From Akebia trifoliata (Eukaryota > Streptophyta > Magnoliopsida > Ranunculales > Lardizabalaceae): 64,000 nucleotides of DNA. The stretch is taken from assembly GCA_017979445.1 (NCBI GenBank), contig CM030704.1, forward strand, positions 12,941,658 through 13,005,657, read 5' to 3'. Position 1 is the stretch's first letter, and every line of letters begins with the position of its first letter. The position numbers and the translations under genes were made by a program. The notes under the pieces are model-generated. The model was not told the DNA's origin and did not search any database. It worked only from the letters and a program-made list of their open reading frames with translations. Of the stretch, positions 1 through 11,455 are shown piece by piece.

Positions 1-890
1 GGGTTAACTTGGATTTTGCTCAGTTGCCGCCAAGGATTATCATGGATTTTGTTCAGTTTCCGCCAAGGTTAACTTGGATTTTGCTCAGTTGCCGCCAAGG
101 GTTATCTTGGATTTTGCTCAATTGCCGCCAAGGGTTATCTTGGATTTTGCTCAGTTGCCGCCAAGGGTTAACTTGGATTTTGCTCAGTTGCCGCCAAGGG
201 TTATCTTGGATTTTGCTCAGTTTCCGCCAAGGGTTATCTTGGATTTTGCTCAGTTGCCGCCAAGGGTTATCTTGGATTTTGCTCAGTTTCCGCAAAGGGT
301 TAACTTGGATTTTGCTCAGTTTCCGCCAATGATTATCTTGGATTTTGCTCAGTTGCCGCCAAGGGTTATCTTGGATTTTGCTCAGTTTTCGCCAAGGGTT
401 ATCTTGGATTTTGCTCAGTTGCCGCCAAGGGTTATCTTGGATTTTGCTCAGTTTTCGCCAAGGGTTATCTTGGATTTTGCTCAGTTGCCGCCAAGGGTTA
501 TCGCCAAGGGTTATTTTGGATTTTGCTCAGTTGCCGCCAAGGGTTATCGCCAAGGGTTATTTTGGATTTTGCTCAGTTTCCGCCAAGGGTTATCTTGGAT
601 TTTGCTCAATTGCCGCCAAGGGTTAACTTGGATTTTGCTCAGTTGCCGCCAAGGGTTATCTTGGATTTTGCTCAGTTTCCGCCAAGGGTTATCTTGGATT
701 TTGCTCAGTTGCCGCCAAGGGTTAACTTGGATTTTGCTCAGTTGCCGCCAAGGGTTATCTTGGATTCTGCTCAGTTGCCGCCAAGGGTTAACTTGGATTC
801 TGCTCAGTTGCCGCCAAGGGTTATCTTGGATTTCGTTCAGTTTCCGCCAAGGGTTATCTTTGATTTTGCTCAGTTTTCGTCGAAAGTTTT
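1..890 (+). repeat. 33-bp minisatellite, about 26 copies
   Basis: A tandem array of a 33-bp unit, core ttggattttgctcagttgcc followed by gccaagggttatc, starts at or before the window edge and decays at about 890. Variants alternate ttgccg/tttccg/ttttcg and ttatc/ttaac. Two places (about 500 and 545) carry a short partial-unit duplication. Because 33 is a multiple of 3 and units lack stops, several frames stay open and give an 11-residue repeat (LDFAQLPPRVI); I regard this as a by-product. The polypurine tract and LTR that follow place the array in the 3' untranslated region of an Ogre-type element, where such arrays are known. Confidence 0.9.
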
Positions 891-1211
891 GTCGGAATTA
901 TGCTCAGTTTATGCTCAGATTATGCTCAAATTATACTCAAATTTATCTCAGATTTTAAATCACACACTTGCACAGTTGTTATATTAGTCAGGGAGAATTC
1001 TCTAAAATTCAAGGATCTGACACTGTTAGTGAGAGTTTGCGTTCAAGGACCTGACAACCTTTTAATTCGGGGAGAGTTTTACCCTCAAGGATCCGAACAC
1101 CCCGACGAATTGCTAAATCAGGCTGCAAAATGAAATGTCACTAGCTTTGGCATTCAGATATCGCACTATCTACCAAAATAGATTTGCTATCTAGTTTGCT
1201 TCAACCCTCTA
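891..1211 (+). other. 3' untranslated remainder of Ogre-type element 1
   Basis: Non-coding sequence between the minisatellite and the polypurine tract. The first 60 bases still contain degenerate tgctcag/atgctca echoes of the array. No credible coding region is visible. Confidence 0.5.
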
Positions 1212-1226
1212 CCAAAGAGGGGCATC
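1212..1226 (+). promoter_or_regulatory. Polypurine tract of Ogre-type element 1
   Basis: The purine-rich stretch ccaaagaggggcatc lies directly before the TGTAGACACC start of the LTR, where the plus-strand primer of an LTR retrotransposon belongs. It identifies the LTR at 1227-2917 as a 3' LTR. Confidence 0.7.
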
Positions 1227-2917
1227 TGTAGACACCCCATTTTTGCATCCGCCTGATTAATCAACTCGTAAACCCGATTGCAATGATTCCCAATGATAGA
1301 TGCGTATTCCATTGCTTTATTTTTTTATCAGATGTGTTTCAAAAATCCGGATGAGGTATCTCGAATTGACAAAACCTTAAAAATCACACTACGCTAGGAA
1401 AATACGACCCCAGAAACATTGAAATCATCATCTTGTAGACCAAAAAGAAGCTTCACAATAAAAATCACTAAAAATTGACCAAATTACCAAAATACCCCTA
1501 ACCTCAAAACAACCCTAGAGCCTACGTTACGCTTCGGAAAACCCATTCAAACACATAAAATAACAAATCGAAACCAAATAAATCATTTCACCAATTTTAA
1601 CAGAATTCGACAAAATTACGAAAATGCCCCTCATAAAGTTCCTGACCATTTCACACAAAAAATTTCATAAATGACACAAACTAATATTTCCATTGAATTC
1701 CTTATGAAAAATCGATTCTAAAACATCCTAGAACATTTAAAACCGACTTAAAACGTGAAAAGTCCTCTCCGGGGGTAAAACGGTAATTTCACAATTTTCA
1801 TAATTAAAAAATTCGAAATTAATAAATAAAATATTAAATAATTAAAGTGAAACATTAATGAAATTAATTTAAAAATTGGAACTAAAAAATCGATCAATCG
1901 GACTTTCAAGTAAAATTGTTGAGGGTTCGTGGGATATTTCTTTAAGGACCCCTCCATTTGGGGGTCCAAAGAATTAAAGATATTTTAGAGGGGGGTTCTC
2001 CAAAAATTAAAAGTAAATCAAGCAAGACTGAAGTCAAGGTATTAAAGTCAATCAAGTGAGACTGAAGTCAAAATTAAAGTCAATTAAGCAAGACTGAAGT
2101 CAAGATATTAAAAGTCAATCAATTAAGACTGAAGTCAAAACATTAAAAGTCAATCAAATAATACCAAAAGTCATAATAGACCTCTAATTAAATAATAACT
2201 CTATCTAATAGAGTTCTAACTTTAAAATAATTCTACTTAAAACAAGTCAAACTAAAACACAACTCTAATTAAAAGATCTCTAATTAAACACTAACTCTAT
2301 CCAAATCAACCCCTAAAAACATCTATAAATAGAGGTGCTCACACCCTATTTTCGTATCAAATCATAAACCCTAAGAGAAGTAGGTCTAGAAGCCCCCATA
2401 ACCTCCCATAAACCCTAGTTTTGGAGTCCCAACTCCTTACCTAACATCCCTCCTTCAATTTTAGCCTAGAAAACACCTAAAAGCCCTCCAAAAACACCCT
2501 CAAATCCGCAACGAACTTGAAGGGTTCAGATCCAAAAACAAGGAGATACCTTGATCTCGGAGATCTGAAATCAAATCCGGAGACAGAACGAAGCAAGGAA
2601 GTACGGTACAAGGAGCTATTTTTGTCAGATCTGAGGGAGCAAAATCCTTGCTATCGAAAAGGTATAAAATTTTTTATTTTTATTTTTATCTAGGTTTTTA
2701 GCAATGTGATTTATTTGGGAAGTTAGTAGAGACCGGCTTTGGCCGGGAAAACCTTCCAACCCCGTAACGTGATCCCCGGACTCTTTTTCTCTTTCGTAGA
2801 TTAGTTTGCCTTTTTTTAGAGTCAGTTGGTTCCTAGACCTTAACAACTAGGTGGCGACTCCCAAACCTCAAGGGTCAAAAGCGGATCCGCGCACCCTGCA
2901 GATCGAGGGCGCTTTCA
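1227..2917 (+). mobile_element. 3' LTR of Ogre-type gypsy element 1 (LTR1)
   Basis: The 1.69-kb LTR runs from TGTAGACACC to GGGCGCTTTCA. The same LTR family recurs at 3602-5337, 11456-13120, 40787-42529 (reverse) and in two reverse pieces at 2918 and 13121. It holds a TATA box at 2324 and degenerate repeats of aagtcaatcaag/actgaagtcaa around 2010-2170. A small deletion near 2748 removes the cggggttggtgcctaac stretch kept in the other copies. The body of the element lies left of the window. On its right it abuts a reverse LTR at LTR position about 1414, so element 1 inserted into that older LTR. Confidence 0.88.
2324..2331 (+). promoter_or_regulatory. LTR TATA box (LTR1)
   Basis: TATAAATA followed by agaggtgctcacaccc is conserved in all copies of this LTR family and is the likely core promoter marking the U3/R boundary. 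Confidence 0.6.
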
Positions 2918-3601
2918 ATACCGTATTCCTTACTTCGTTCTATCTCCGGATCTAATTTCTGATCTTCGAGGTAAGGTATCTCCTTCTTGGATCTAGGTGC
3001 TTCGAATTTGTTGTGGATTTTTGAGATGTTTTTGAGAGGCTTTTGGGTATTTTTTAGGCTAAAATCAGAGCAGGGGTGTTAGGTAAGGAGTTGAGGTTCC
3101 AAAAATAAGGTTTTAGAGAGGTTGTGGAGGCTTCTTCACCTACTTTTCCTAGGATTTTTTCTTTGATACGAAAATAGGGTGTGGAGGCTCCTATTTATAA
3201 AGTTTTTTAGGAGAATTAGGGTTTGATTCGGGTTTCAATTAGGGTTTTGACTTAGTCTTTAGGGTTTTAATTTAGGGTTTTGACTTTAGTCTTATGAGAT
3301 TGACTTGATTAGTTTAGATTAGGATTTTGATTTAGGGTTTTGACCTTAGTCTTATGAGATTGACTTTATTAGTTTAGATTAGGGTTTTGATTTAGGATTT
3401 TGACTTTAGTCTTATGAGATTGACTTTAATACTTGACTCTAGTCTTATTTAATTGACTTTAATTTTGACTTTAGTCTTATTTGATTGACTTTACTATCTT
3501 GACTTTAGTCTTTCTTGATTGACTTTAAATTTTTGGAGAACCCCCCTCTATTATATCTTTGATTCTTTGGACCCCCATAAAGAAATATCTTGCGAACCAT
3601 C
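2918..3601 (-). mobile_element. Reverse Ogre-family LTR, part 1 of a split copy
   Basis: This stretch is the reverse complement of the LTR family, covering LTR positions about 1414 down to about 696. It continues exactly at 13121, after the inserted element 3602-13120. The bases CCATC occur on both sides of that insertion (3597-3601 and 13121-13125), a 5-bp target duplication. Confidence 0.85.
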
Positions 3602-5337
3602 TGTAGACACCCCATTTTTGCATCCGCCTGATTAATCAACTCGTCAACCCGATCGCAATGATTCCCAATGATGGATGTGTATTCCATTGCTTTATTTTGT
3701 TACCATATGTGTTTCAGAAATCCGGATGAGGTATCTCAAATTAACAAAATCTTAGAAACCACACTACGCTAGGAAAATACGATCCCAGAAACATAGAAAT
3801 CATCATCTTGCAGACCAAAAGAAGTTTCACAATAAAAATTACTAAAAATTGACCAAATTACCAAAATACCTCTAACCTCAAAACAACCCTAGAGCCTACG
3901 TTACGCTTAGGAAAACTCTCTCGAACACATAAAATAACAAATCGAAATCAAATAAATCATTTCGCCAATTTTAACAGAATTCGACAAAATTACGAAAATG
4001 CCCCTCATAAAGTTCCCGACCATTTCACACAAAAAATTTCATAAATGACACAAACTAATATTTTCATTGAATTCCTTATGAAAAATCGATTCTAAAACAT
4101 CCTAGAACATTAAAAACCGACTTAAAATGTGAAAAGTCCTCTCCGGGGGCAAAACGATAATTTCACAATTTTCATAATTAAAAATTCCGAAATAAATAAA
4201 TAAAATATTAAATAATTAAAGTGAAAAATTAATGAAATTAATTTAAAAATTAGAACTAAAAAATCGATCAATCGGACTTTCAAGTAAAATTGTTGAGGGT
4301 TCGTGGGATATTTCTTTAAGGACCCCTCCATTTGGGGGTCCAAAGAATTAAAGATATTTTAGAGGGGGGTTCTCCAAAAATTAAAAGTAAATCAAGCAAG
4401 ACTGAAGTCAAGGTATTAAAGTCAATCAAGTGAAACTGAAGTCAAAATTAAAGTCAATTAAGCAAGACTGAAGTCAAGATATTAAAAGTCAATCAATTAA
4501 GACTAAAGTCAAAATATTAAAAGTCAATTAAATAAGACCAAAAGTCATAATAGAGTTCTAATTAAATAATAACTCAATCTAATAGAGTTCTAACTTAAAA
4601 ACAATTCTATCTAAAATAATTCTAATTAAAACACAATTCTATCTAAAACAAATCTAACTAAAACACAACTCTAATTAAAAAAACTCTAATTAAACACTAA
4701 CTCTATCCAAATCAACCCCTAAAAACATCTATAAATAGAGGTGCTCACACCCTATTTTCGTATCAAATCATAAACCCTAAGAGAAGTAGGTCTAGAAGCC
4801 CCCATAACCTCCCATAAACCCTAGTTTTGGAGTCCCAACTCCTTACCTAACATCCCTCCTTCAATTTTAGCCTAGAAAACACCTAAAAGCCCTCCAAAAA
4901 CACCCCCAAATCCGCAACGAACTTGAAGGGTTCAGATCCAAAAACAAGGAGATACCTTGATCTCGGAGATCTGAAATCAAATTCGGAGACAGAACGAAGC
5001 ACGGAAGTACGGTGCAAGGAGCTATTTTTGTCAGATCTGAGGGAGCAAAATTCTTGCTATCGAAAAGGTATAAAATTTTTTATTTTTATTTTTATCTAGG
5101 TTTTTAGCAATGTGATTTATTTGGGAAGTTAGTAGAGACCGACTTTGGCCGGGCGGGGTTGGTGCCTAACACCTTCCAATCCCGTAACGTGATCCCCGGA
5201 CTCTTTTTCTCTTTCGTAGAATACTTTACCTTTTTTAGAGTCAGTTTGGTTCCTAGACCTTAACAACTAGGTGGCGACTCCCAAACCTCAAGGGTCAAAA
5301 GCGGATCCGCGCACCCCGCGGATCGAGGGCGCTTTCA
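3602..5337 (+). mobile_element. 5' LTR of element 2 (LTR2)
   Basis: A full 1736-bp LTR from TGTAGACACC to GCGCTTTCA, followed one base later by the primer binding site. It has the TATA box at 4730. The U5 part contains TGGCGACTCC at 5272-5281, identical to the first ten bases of the true primer site. Confidence 0.9.
4730..4737 (+). promoter_or_regulatory. LTR TATA box (LTR2)
   Basis: TATAAATA in the same LTR context as position 2324. Confidence 0.6.
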
Positions 5338-5338
5338 A

Positions 5339-5356
5339 TGGCGACTCCACTGGGGA
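5339..5356 (+). promoter_or_regulatory. Primer binding site of element 2
   Basis: TGGCGACTCCactgggga lies one base past the LTR end. This type of site is known from Ogre elements, where it is complementary to the 3' end of a tRNA-Arg. The assignment to that tRNA is from family knowledge. Confidence 0.75.
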
Positions 5357-8300
5357 CATTGAGGATCAGACTTGAAAAACATCAAGTATGGGAATATTGC
5401 CATTGACCTAGATTTTATTTGCTTTTTGCTCTTTTTTATATTTAATTTTTAGATAATTTCTTACTATTTTCCGGTTACCTTTTTTATCGACCCAATCATT
5501 AATTTCTGTTTAATTTCGGGTACGTTTATGTGGCCTGTTTTCTTTATAGTTCGATCGAGTGTCGCTTAGGGTGACTTTAAATAATATTAAATTTCAAAGA
5601 ATGATATTATTGAGGGCAGAATAATGATGATGGAATAATGAAATCAAAAAAGGTTTTTTTCTTTATGTTTCCTTCTTTTTTTAAGGTATGTCGATCCATT
5701 TTTGGATAACAAACGATGTTAGAGAAACATAATTGATGTTATTCGATAATGTGTGTTAAAAAAAAAACGAAAGAAAGAGGGAAAATTTTTTGTTTTTATC
5801 ATTTGTTTGGCAAGATGTGCTACCCATTGACAGCACATAGATTTAAAAAAAAAAAAAAGGAAACATGTTCGATATATAACTTGTTTTTAGTTAGTTATTT
5901 TTCATTTTTTATTTTTTTAGATGTTTTACAGGCAAGAGATGCTGCCCATTGACAGCACATAGTTTTTTTTTTTTTTTTTTAAATTTCCTTTGAAGTTTCT
6001 GCCAACAGCAGCCTCCATTGGTGTGCCCCAAGTATAAAGCGATGTGAGTTTTTAAATCCAACGATTTTCAATGGGGTGCCATAAGCGAAAACCCACTTTT
6101 TTTTTAATTCAGCGTTTTAATCAATTCTTTTAAAAGGAGTCTTCTTCCCCAGCTGGTTCTGTCGACTTCAACGAAGAGAGATCGACTCCTCAAGAGTTTC
6201 GAACTCATATTTTCGATTTATGAAGCTCGAACGATCCAAAGCTTGGACGTTTGAGTTTGTTTTCGACCTTACACCCTTTTTTAATCGATTTTCAACCATG
6301 TCCGTCGTGTTTCCAACAGAGGCCAATCGGCTGGTTCACCCAACCTAGTTGAACTTCCATTTTTCTCAATTTTCAGCCATGTTCTTCGCATTTTTCAACA
6401 GAAACCGATCGGATTGTTCCTTCAAACCAACCGAACCCTCGATTCTAAACGGTTTTCAGCTTTATTCATGGTGTCTTGAACAGAACCCAATCGGCCTGCT
6501 CTTTCAAGCCGATTGAACCTTCCTTCTAATCAATTTCAAGGCCGTTAATACTCGAAGAAAGCTTCCGATCTCGTCTGATTTAGAGGCGCGAAATCTGTAG
6601 CGTTGAACTTAATCAACCTTGAAGGTTCATTTTTGTGAGAATCCTTGCCTTTTGGGGCTGTTTTGAGTGCAGAATTTTTGCCGATTCGGATTGGCAAGAA
6701 ACCTTAGGAAATGGCCAGATTTTGTAAAGTCTGCCATTATTTCCAAAGCTCTTCTTGCAGGCTCGATTTTTCTGCAAATTTGCTCCATAAAATGGTAGAA
6801 TTTGATGGATTTGTAGATCAAGGAATTGGAGGGAGAACAGAACCATATGTATTTGTTTTTTGGTTGGGTTAAGATCATCGAGTAAGGGCTGCGTTCAAAG
6901 GCAATTTTTAAGCGAACCATTACATACTGTTTTGAACTCCAATGAGTGCCATTTTTAAGCAAATCCTTCCATACTGTTTTGAACTCGAGAATGTGTTTTT
7001 AAAATTTAAAAAAAAAAAAGGTTCAGCAATATGGTACAAGAAAAGACTCATGCGTTGACAATGATCGAAGTGAGTTGGTTTTAAAAAAGGGGAAAATCGA
7101 ATAAATCGTTGGTATCGGCAGCAACCTAAATATTTTTAGTACTCTTTGTTGAGGAGTTTTAGAGAATTATTGGTAACACCCTATTGTTTATTTATAATAC
7201 ACCAATCTAAATGTAAACAATTATTTGCCTTTAAAGATAATTGGCGTGTTGTAAATAAATATTGGGTATACTAATAATGTCTCGAAATGTTATCCCAAAC
7301 GATGAAATAGAGAATGATTCTGGTTCCTTTGTGAATTGTTATTGACTCACCAATTGTTCTAAGGCTGCCTTAATGATGTACGTGGAAATTGGGGTGACGC
7401 TAGTAAAAGTTGGTTTGTCAACAACAATCCACTCATTGGTTAGTTTTTTTTTTTTTTTTCTTAGGATTTTGTTTTTGTTTTATTTTAAAAAGGGCATTTG
7501 ATTTTAAAATCTCCATCTTAACATATATCCAGTCATCCTCAAGTCATTATGCTTTGAAATTCTGAATTATTTTGGGCCATCCGAAATAACCCTTGATCGA
7601 AATACATAAAGAAGTAATGCTGGATTAAATATTTGATTCTAACATGGATATGTGTGCTTGATATACTTAATGTGCTTATGCGATTGGAATGGTGTTGATC
7701 TTGATTGAATATTCACATGATTCGAATATTTTTTTTAATATTCATGTAATCCAATGTATGATTGGTTTGATTGAACCCATGGGTCCATTTGTTTGAAAAA
7801 GGCCTCGGACACACCCCACCCTGTTTTGCACACACCACATGCACGTTTACCGCTTTACTCACTTACACGTCCCATTTAGCCAACGTGGCACTAGTGCCTG
7901 GCCCGGTCTCTTCGGAGATGCGACGTCATTCATGAAACCCACAACTCCAGTCACGTACCTTAGGGTATATCAAACTGGGGCATCAATACCGTCTGATCCG
8001 GTGATTCTAAGAGATATATTGATGCACCCAGGCTGGAGCAACCTGAGCCTTTAACCTATTGTAAGCCATACAGTCACATGTCCCGATTACCAACGTAGTA
8101 CTAGTACGTGGTCGGTCCCCTCGTGGGATGCCATACCATTTATGAAAGCTACAACTCTTGACTCATACCCGTAGGTATAAAAGATAGTCTAAGTATATCA
8201 ATTGCACTTCTTGGTCAAAACCGGTGCCTAAGCAAGATCTTGCCCCGCTGTACCCTACTGTACGAGGGGGATAGACTACGTCTATTCTAGACGAGAGGTA

Positions 8301-9043
8301 TTTAAGTGGCCCTTGCTCAGCATCGTGCGTCACCTCTCAACTGGAGATCAAACTGGCTGTTTTTGGCTTCAGAGAAGTGAGTTGAGGATTTAGATTATCA
8401 CCTATACGGTATATCAAACCAAGTCACCACGTATCGAAAGGTATATAGGTGTGCTAGGGCAAGGGTGGCCAGATAAAAATGCATTGCACGTAGTAAGCTT
8501 AGAGTCTAGAAACCTTCCCAGTAGGTCACAACTTGAACTTATCGTGGGTGTTCCCGGGTTGTTTATTGAATGAATGCATGTGATTGATGAATGTATGTGA
8601 GTGATGCGAATGACGAGATCAAAGTGTATGACTGTCCTCAAGGATCAAAAAAAATTTGAAAATTAAAATGGGTGCACCGACCCAATAAAGAATCCATTCT
8701 TTTACAATAATGACCCAGTCCATCCCGATCCAACAATCATGATGGACCGGGCCAGTTAAATCAAAATGGAGATCGAATTTTCAAAGAAGAAAATATTTTT
8801 CTTAAAAGATTATTTTCCAAAAGAAGTGTTTTCTAGAAAAAGTATTTTTCAGAAAAAATATTTTCTAGAAAAAATATTTTTCAGAAAATATTTTCCATAA
8901 GAATAAGATTTTCCAAAAGAAAATAAATTGATCTCTTACATGGACCATTGGAAGAGAACTAAAATACCCTTTTGTATCAAACCAGGATGTTAGCCGCCGG
9001 CGATAACCCAATCGATTAGTTAGTCAAAACAACCGTCATAGGA
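5357..9043 (+). other. Long leader of element 2 with local duplications
   Basis: A 3.7-kb non-coding leader between primer site and ORF1. It holds A/T homopolymers; two copies of a module containing cccattgacagcacatag (about 5820 and 5945); three degenerate ~85-bp copies with aacagaNNccaatcgg (6300-6530); two ~225-bp related blocks around 7860 and 8085 (ccaacgtggcactagtgcc versus ccaacgtagtactagtacg); and an AT-rich run of self-complementary ttttcNagaaaaNtattttt units at 8780-8930. I recognise no gene in it. Confidence 0.5.
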
Positions 9044-10168
9044 ATGCACCCTGTAGAGAAGATCAATTTTGGGAGATTCATGTTGAGAAGTGCTCTTTAC
9101 TTCCACGAATTTGAGATAGATTGGAACCTCTTACACACCATGGCTAAACGATAGAACCCCTACCTCCACATATTCCATATGGGGTATATGCATTTATGCC
9201 CTACTCACGAGGATTATTGTGGCATCATGAGGATATCCACTTTAAGACCTCTAGTCAGGCCCTCATTGAAGACCGGATATTCTGGTGAACTCACCACAGG
9301 ACTAAACATTTTCAAGGAAGAAGCCAAGGTCTTAGTCAATGACGGGAGATTGAACTTAGTACCTTTATTGGGCCCGTATCGCTCCCGCAGTCACCCTATC
9401 AATGTAAAATCCGAAGCCTGACGAGCCACTAGGGATTATCGATTATGCTTAGGAATCCTAGCCCAATACATACTGACCTCCAATAGTGATGACCAAACTA
9501 TCCCTGAGTCCTTCATAGATATAGCCTCTCAACTCTCAAGGAAAGCCAACCCATTACCTCTCATCCTAGCCGAAACCTTCTCAGGTTTAGATGCCATAAA
9601 AAATGGTGAGCGGGAAAGCTTCAAGGGAAGCCCCTACTTACTCTATATGTGACTTTGTAACCGTCTCAAAATCGTAGAGGTTCCCTCAAATCTCGAATAT
9701 GGGCCAGAACATTTTTCCAAGAGAAACCTGTTAGTGCGTCACAACTCAGTCAAAGCTTGGAGCAAATGGTTAGACTCTCGCCTCGCCTGTCATATTGATT
9801 TTAAGTGCCCTTGGTGGATGACTGATCCCCCTGTTCTAGGAACCAAAGGATCCTACTATGTCCGTCTGATTGGTTTAGAAGAAATATCCTTTTACCATCC
9901 TAATCTGATCCCAGAACAGTACGATGTACCTACAGAGTTATCCTTACCTCAACACAAAACTTTCTTTTCCCCCGAGCCTTTGACCAAAAATTTAGTACAC
10001 CTCATTGAGAAAGCTTGGGACAAGCGCACCTTAGGGTATCCAGACAGACCAGTGGAATTCAGAGAGCCAGTTGTTAGAGCCAAGAGGGTCAAGCCTGACA
10101 GCAATCCTGATGACCATCAAGACAAAGCCAAGCGTCCCTGTAAAAATAGTTCAAATCAAATTTGTTGA
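9044..10168 (+). pseudogene. ORF1-like protein of an Ogre-type element, three in-frame stops
   Basis: One frame runs from ATG at 9044 (MHPVEKINFGRFMLRSAL) to the stop at 10166-10168, about 374 codons, broken by TAG at 9152 (Trp expected from NPYLHIFHMGY context) and by TGA at 9419 and 9650. The long collinear frame shows recent coding origin. Ogre elements carry an extra ORF of unknown function upstream of gag, matching this position. The N-terminal NPYLHIF..GYMHLCPTHEDYC pattern recalls the THTFHFPxGExTxTLEDV core of plant mobile domain proteins; that likeness is my impression only. The C-terminal 40 residues are basic and hydrophilic. Confidence 0.65.
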
Positions 10169-10347
10169 AAGATTTTTTAATAAGAACATATTGTTTGTCA
10201 ATCATTTTCAATAAAACTATCTTTCTTTTTTAATAAATATTTTCATTGTGTGAATGGATTAATTAATGGATTGGTGCACGAACCTCAATAAAATAATTCT
10301 TAAAAATGTTATCAAGGGGATAATACTGAAATTGACTAAATCTACCT

Positions 10348-11455
10348 TTGATGGGGTCATATAGGATTATCATTGCGCCCAAACTCAAGCGTCCACCTCC
10401 TAGTTGGAGTCGTAAGTCCAGTCGGTTAGAAAGAACCACAGTACCAAGTCAACAAGCAGAGATGGCTTCAGAATCTGAGTTCACAGAGATCCGTAAGATC
10501 TTGGCAGCCTTTGCCAATGATATCAGCAATATAAAAGGTAAAGTGGAAATGTTGGAACAGACCTCGGAATCGACGGGAATTCCTTTAGATGACCCAAAAG
10601 GGAAAAAGGTTGAAGAGAAACGTCCACGTGAAGTCTTCGAGCTCGACGGAGATGAAGAGTATGTTGATGAAAATCCGGCGTTATCTAATAGAATGTCTCA
10701 ATTGGAGTTAGCGATGAAGAGTATAAAGGGTATTGATGAAATTGCAGCAGGCATTGAAGCTTTGAATCTCATCCCTAGAATCCATTTGCCAGAAAAGTTT
10801 GTGATGCCTGAAATGGACAAGTTCAGTGGGACAGGATGTGCGAAAACACATTTTAAGGTGTATGTTACCAACATGTGCACTATGGGGCTCAGCGACGAAC
10901 AAATGACATTGTTGTTCCAAAGAACTCTATCGGGATCAGCACTACGTTGGTTAATGTCTCAAGATCCAATTACTGTGGGTACATGGGAAAACATGTCAAA
11001 GGCCTTCTGGCATCAGTATAAGTACAACACCGAGATTGAGACTTCAAGAAGGGATTTGGAAGCAACTAAATAGAAAAATGGGGAGACATTCACTGATTTC
11101 ATTGGTCGTTGGAGGGCCAAGGCTTCTCAAATGTGGGATAGACCTTCGAAGAAGGAACAAGTAGCAATTATCCTAAAGAACCTCTCTTAAGGATATGGTC
11201 AACACCTAGTGGCCCAATACCTCCCTACTTTTGAATCCTTGTTGCAAGCAGGGAGCCAACTTGAGGATGCGTTTGCCTCTGTGATCCTTTCTAACCCCTC
11301 AGATAACAAGCCTAAGAAACCATATGTTCCCAAGCCCAACATCAACCATACTTACATCGCCAATACCTCAGTTACCCCAGCTCAACCCCCGGCCTGGACT
11401 AATAACCAGATTCACCCGAGTCAACCTCGAACTCCACGCCAATTTACTAATTTAG
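10348..11455 (+). pseudogene. Gypsy gag remnant, two in-frame stops, fused to LTR
   Basis: A frame from 10348 to about 11455 resembles plant Ty3/gypsy gag: a heptad-like N-terminal segment (EIRKILAAFANDISNIKGKVEML), then the Retrotrans_gag core around FVMPEMDKFSGTG, HFKVYVTNM, LLFQRTLSGSALRWL and WENMSKAFWHQY. A TAG at 11071 and a TAA at 11188 interrupt it, after which ADFIGRWRAKA-type sequence and YLPTFESLLQAGSQLEDA continue in the same frame. The gag C-terminus and everything downstream were lost where the frame runs into LTR sequence at about 11456. Confidence 0.82.

Noticed and set aside
1..890. Direct repeats that could suggest a CRISPR array.
   Set aside because: Units are contiguous with no unique spacers, in a plant retrotransposon context.
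74..958. A 294-codon open frame over the minisatellite.
   Set aside because: The unit length is a multiple of three and stop-free, so three overlapping frames stay open; there is no start context or flanking coding signal.
1748..1969. A 73-residue minus-strand ORF that recurs at 4122 and 11905.
   Set aside because: It recurs only because the LTR is repeated; it is lost in other copies and has no protein-like features.
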